Part shown: piece by piece, positions 61,781-62,874 of the stretch | How the letters are laid out: every line of letters starts with the position of its first letter | Position numbering within the stretch: position 1 is the stretch's first letter | NCBI GenBank assembly: GCA_036276735.1 | Contig: DASUOH010000004.1 | Coordinates: forward strand, 1-62,874 | From: VRUE01 sp036276735 | GTDB lineage: Bacteria > Actinomycetota > Thermoleophilia > Solirubrobacterales > 70-9 | Direction of reading: 5' to 3' | DNA: 62,874 bases | The notes under the pieces: generated by a model | The model's input: only the letters and a program-made list of their open reading frames with translations | The model's database searches: none | What the model was told of the DNA's origin: nothing | Translations under genes and position numbers: made by a program

Positions 61781-62440
61781 ATGCCCTCCGAAGAGCTCGG
61801 CCCGCTGCCGGCCGGCCGCCATTCCTACAGCCGCGAGCAGGTCGCCCACCACCAGCGCGAGCGGCTGATCGCCGGCCTCGCCAGCGCCGTCGCCTACAAG
61901 GGCTACGCCGCGGTGACGCTCGCCGACGTGACTCGCGAGGCGAAGGTCTCGCGCCGCGTCTTCTACGAGAACTTCGAGAGCAAGGAGGAGTGCTTCCTCG
62001 CCGCCTTCGAGGTCGTCGTCGGGCACCTGCGCGAGCTGGTGGCAGAGGCGGTCGAGCCGGAGTCCGACTGGCCGAGGAAGGCGATCGCCGCGACCCACGC
62101 CGTGCTCGCCTTCCTCGCCTCCGAGCCCGACCTCGCCCGCCTGCTCCTGGTCGAGTCGCGCGGCGCCAGCTCGGCGGTCCAGGCACGCTTCAACGAGGCG
62201 GTGGGGGAGATGACGCCGCTGCTGCGCCTCGGCCGGAGGGAGCGCCCCGCCGCCGAGCGCCCCCTCCCCGACTCGACCGAGGATTCGGTTCTCGGCTCCC
62301 TGGTCTCCCTCACCTTCCGCAAGGTCGCGGCCAGCGAAGCCGAGCAGCTGCCCGAGCTCGTCCCTGAGTGTGTCGAGTTCATCCTCTCGCCTTACCTGGG
62401 CCCCTACGAGGCCGCCCGACTCGCGCCCACAGCCCCGTAG
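61781..62440 (+). CDS. TetR/AcrR family regulator (array member 6)
   Basis: 219 residues, ATG at 61781. GRHSYSREQVAHHQRERLIAGLA precedes the HTH LADVTREAKVSRRVFYENFESKEECF, and the end is LVPECVEFILSPYLGPYEAA. It is close to the second unit of the double TetR and to array member 2. Last TetR before the secreted-protein gene, which makes that gene a natural target. Confidence 0.92.
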   Translation: MPSEELGPLPAGRHSYSREQVAHHQRERLIAGLASAVAYKGYAAVTLADVTREAKVSRRVFYENFESKEECFLAAFEVVVGHLRELVAEAVEPESDWPRKAIAATHAVLAFLASEPDLARLLLVESRGASSAVQARFNEAVGEMTPLLRLGRRERPAAERPLPDSTEDSVLGSLVSLTFRKVAASEAEQLPELVPECVEFILSPYLGPYEAARLAPTAP

Positions 62441-62442
62441 CA

Positions 62443-62556
62443 GTTCCCACTCCTTTCTAGGAACGTTCCCTTTCTTTCAGGAACGTCTGCTTGACAAGCC
62501 TCTGCCGAGGTGCTTTGCTTGCCATGCTCGCGGTACGGATAGCCCCCTTTGGGAAC
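62443..62556. promoter_or_regulatory. Promoter and operator-like array upstream of the secreted-protein gene
   Basis: GTTCCC (62443), the palindrome AGGAACGTTCCC (62459-62470), AGGAACGT (62479-62486) and GGGAAC (62551-62556) all share the GGAAC half-site. TTGACA at 62491-62496 is the best -35 of the window, directly after the second GGAACGT; the -10 at the right spacing is poor (TTTGCT). The layout fits a repressed or activated strong promoter. Confidence 0.6.
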
Positions 62557-62571
62557 TCTCCTCACTTCGAG

Positions 62572-62642
62572 TGATTCAGCCCCCGGGACGGGCAGGGACC
62601 CACCTCAGGGAATCAGGGACAGCGCCTCCATGGGAAGGAGGC
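62572..62642 (+). promoter_or_regulatory. Structured 5' leader of the secreted-protein gene
   Basis: TGATTC (62572) pairs with GAATCA (62610), enclosing G/C-rich segments, and a second hairpin GCCTCC-ATGGGAA-GGAGGC (62624-62642) lies just before the AGGAG Shine-Dalgarno. The GGGACCCACC and GGGAATC pieces faintly recall actinobacterial c-di-AMP (ydaO) leaders, but I cannot confirm a known riboswitch. Confidence 0.35.
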
Positions 62643-62660
62643 CGGGACAAGGAGAGATCT

Positions 62661-62874
62661 GTGAAGGCAAAGGCACGCGTTGTGGCCATCGCGGTGGCCG
62701 GACTGCTTCTTCTAGCTGCCAGCGCCAAAGCTGCCTACACCCCCGGCACCCCGATCCCGACCTACGGCAAAGTCACCTCCGTCGCCGTCAACCAGGCGAG
62801 CCGCGACCTCTACGCCGCCAGCTTCGTCGGCCCTCAGGGCATTATCGAACTCACCACCCCCGACCTCCCCGGGA
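62661..62874 (+). CDS. Secreted protein, 5' part only
   Basis: 71 codons visible, running off the right edge. GTG at 62661 follows AAGGAGAG by 7 nt. A clear signal peptide: KAKARVVAIAVAGLLLLAASAKA with cleavage likely at AKA-AYTP. The mature start TPIPTYGKVTSVAVNQASRDLYAASF resembles beta-propeller (NHL/YVTN-like) repeats, so it may be a large extracellular repeat protein. Its long leader and operator-like array suggest tight control by the TetR array next door. Confidence 0.8.
   Translation, partial: MKAKARVVAIAVAGLLLLAASAKAAYTPGTPIPTYGKVTSVAVNQASRDLYAASFVGPQGIIELTTPDLPG

Overview
The window is a high-GC bacterial chromosome segment centred on a replication origin. Gene content points to an actinobacterium, most likely the Thermoleophilia/Solirubrobacterales lineage. 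The evidence is the rpmH-rnpA-yidD-yidC-jag-rsmG-parA-parB run opposite dnaA-dnaN-recF-DUF721-gyrB-gyrA, an FHA/FHA/PP2C/FtsW/PBP/PknB block, GTG and TTG starts, and many promoters that look leaderless. The lineage is an inference from content; no alignment was run.

Layout. 1-10.4 kb: 5' end of hemB, an ABC exporter pair, a GGCT-like protein, a YmdB-type phosphodiesterase, a Fic AMPylase, an alkaline-phosphatase-fold enzyme, a PLP aminotransferase coupled to a first D-Ala-D-Ala ligase, a bifunctional-nuclease-family protein and tRNA-Ile(GAT). 10.4-26.3 kb: the origin region with ParAB, a parS-like site, DnaA-box-like motifs between dnaA and dnaN, and gyrA split by a 419-residue intein with a LAGLIDADG homing endonuclease. 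26-39.9 kb: pheA, a membrane protein, and a signalling and cell-wall block with three Ser/Thr kinases, two FHA proteins, a PP2C phosphatase, FtsW/RodA, a class B PBP and a second Ddl, then purM. 39.9-53.4 kb: undecaprenyl-phosphate recycling (uppP-dedA) and a surface polysaccharide locus (dehydratase, ligase/polymerase, flippase, glycosyltransferases, initiating phosphosugar transferase, N-acyltransferases). 53.4-56 kb: DUF3105 protein, metF, an enoyl-CoA hydratase. 56-62.9 kb: an array of six TetR-family genes carrying seven TetR units, interrupted by a DUF234-type ATPase, ending at the start of a secreted protein.

The most unusual signal is structural. Two families of dispersed repeats (A: four copies near 0.6, 13.3, 13.5 and 25.7 kb; B: two copies near 48.9 and 53.4 kb) have conserved core motifs, but each copy sits between long inverted arms of 17-36 bp whose sequence is specific to that locus and sometimes includes the ends of the adjacent coding genes. 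The arms match each other within a locus (29/29 and 21/21 in the best A cases, 20/20 in one B case) but mostly differ between loci. In family B the conserved boxes also surround a locus-specific inner hairpin. Two further long palindromes lie in frame inside intact genes. This looks like an element class that generates, or is maintained with, inverted copies of flanking DNA.

A second window-wide signal is a TANNNT -10 box placed 6-8 nt before the start codon, without a Shine-Dalgarno, at about a dozen genes, implying widespread leaderless transcription. It also marks a probable internal start inside the double-TetR gene and an fhaA gene with no ATG/GTG/TTG at its conserved N-terminus.
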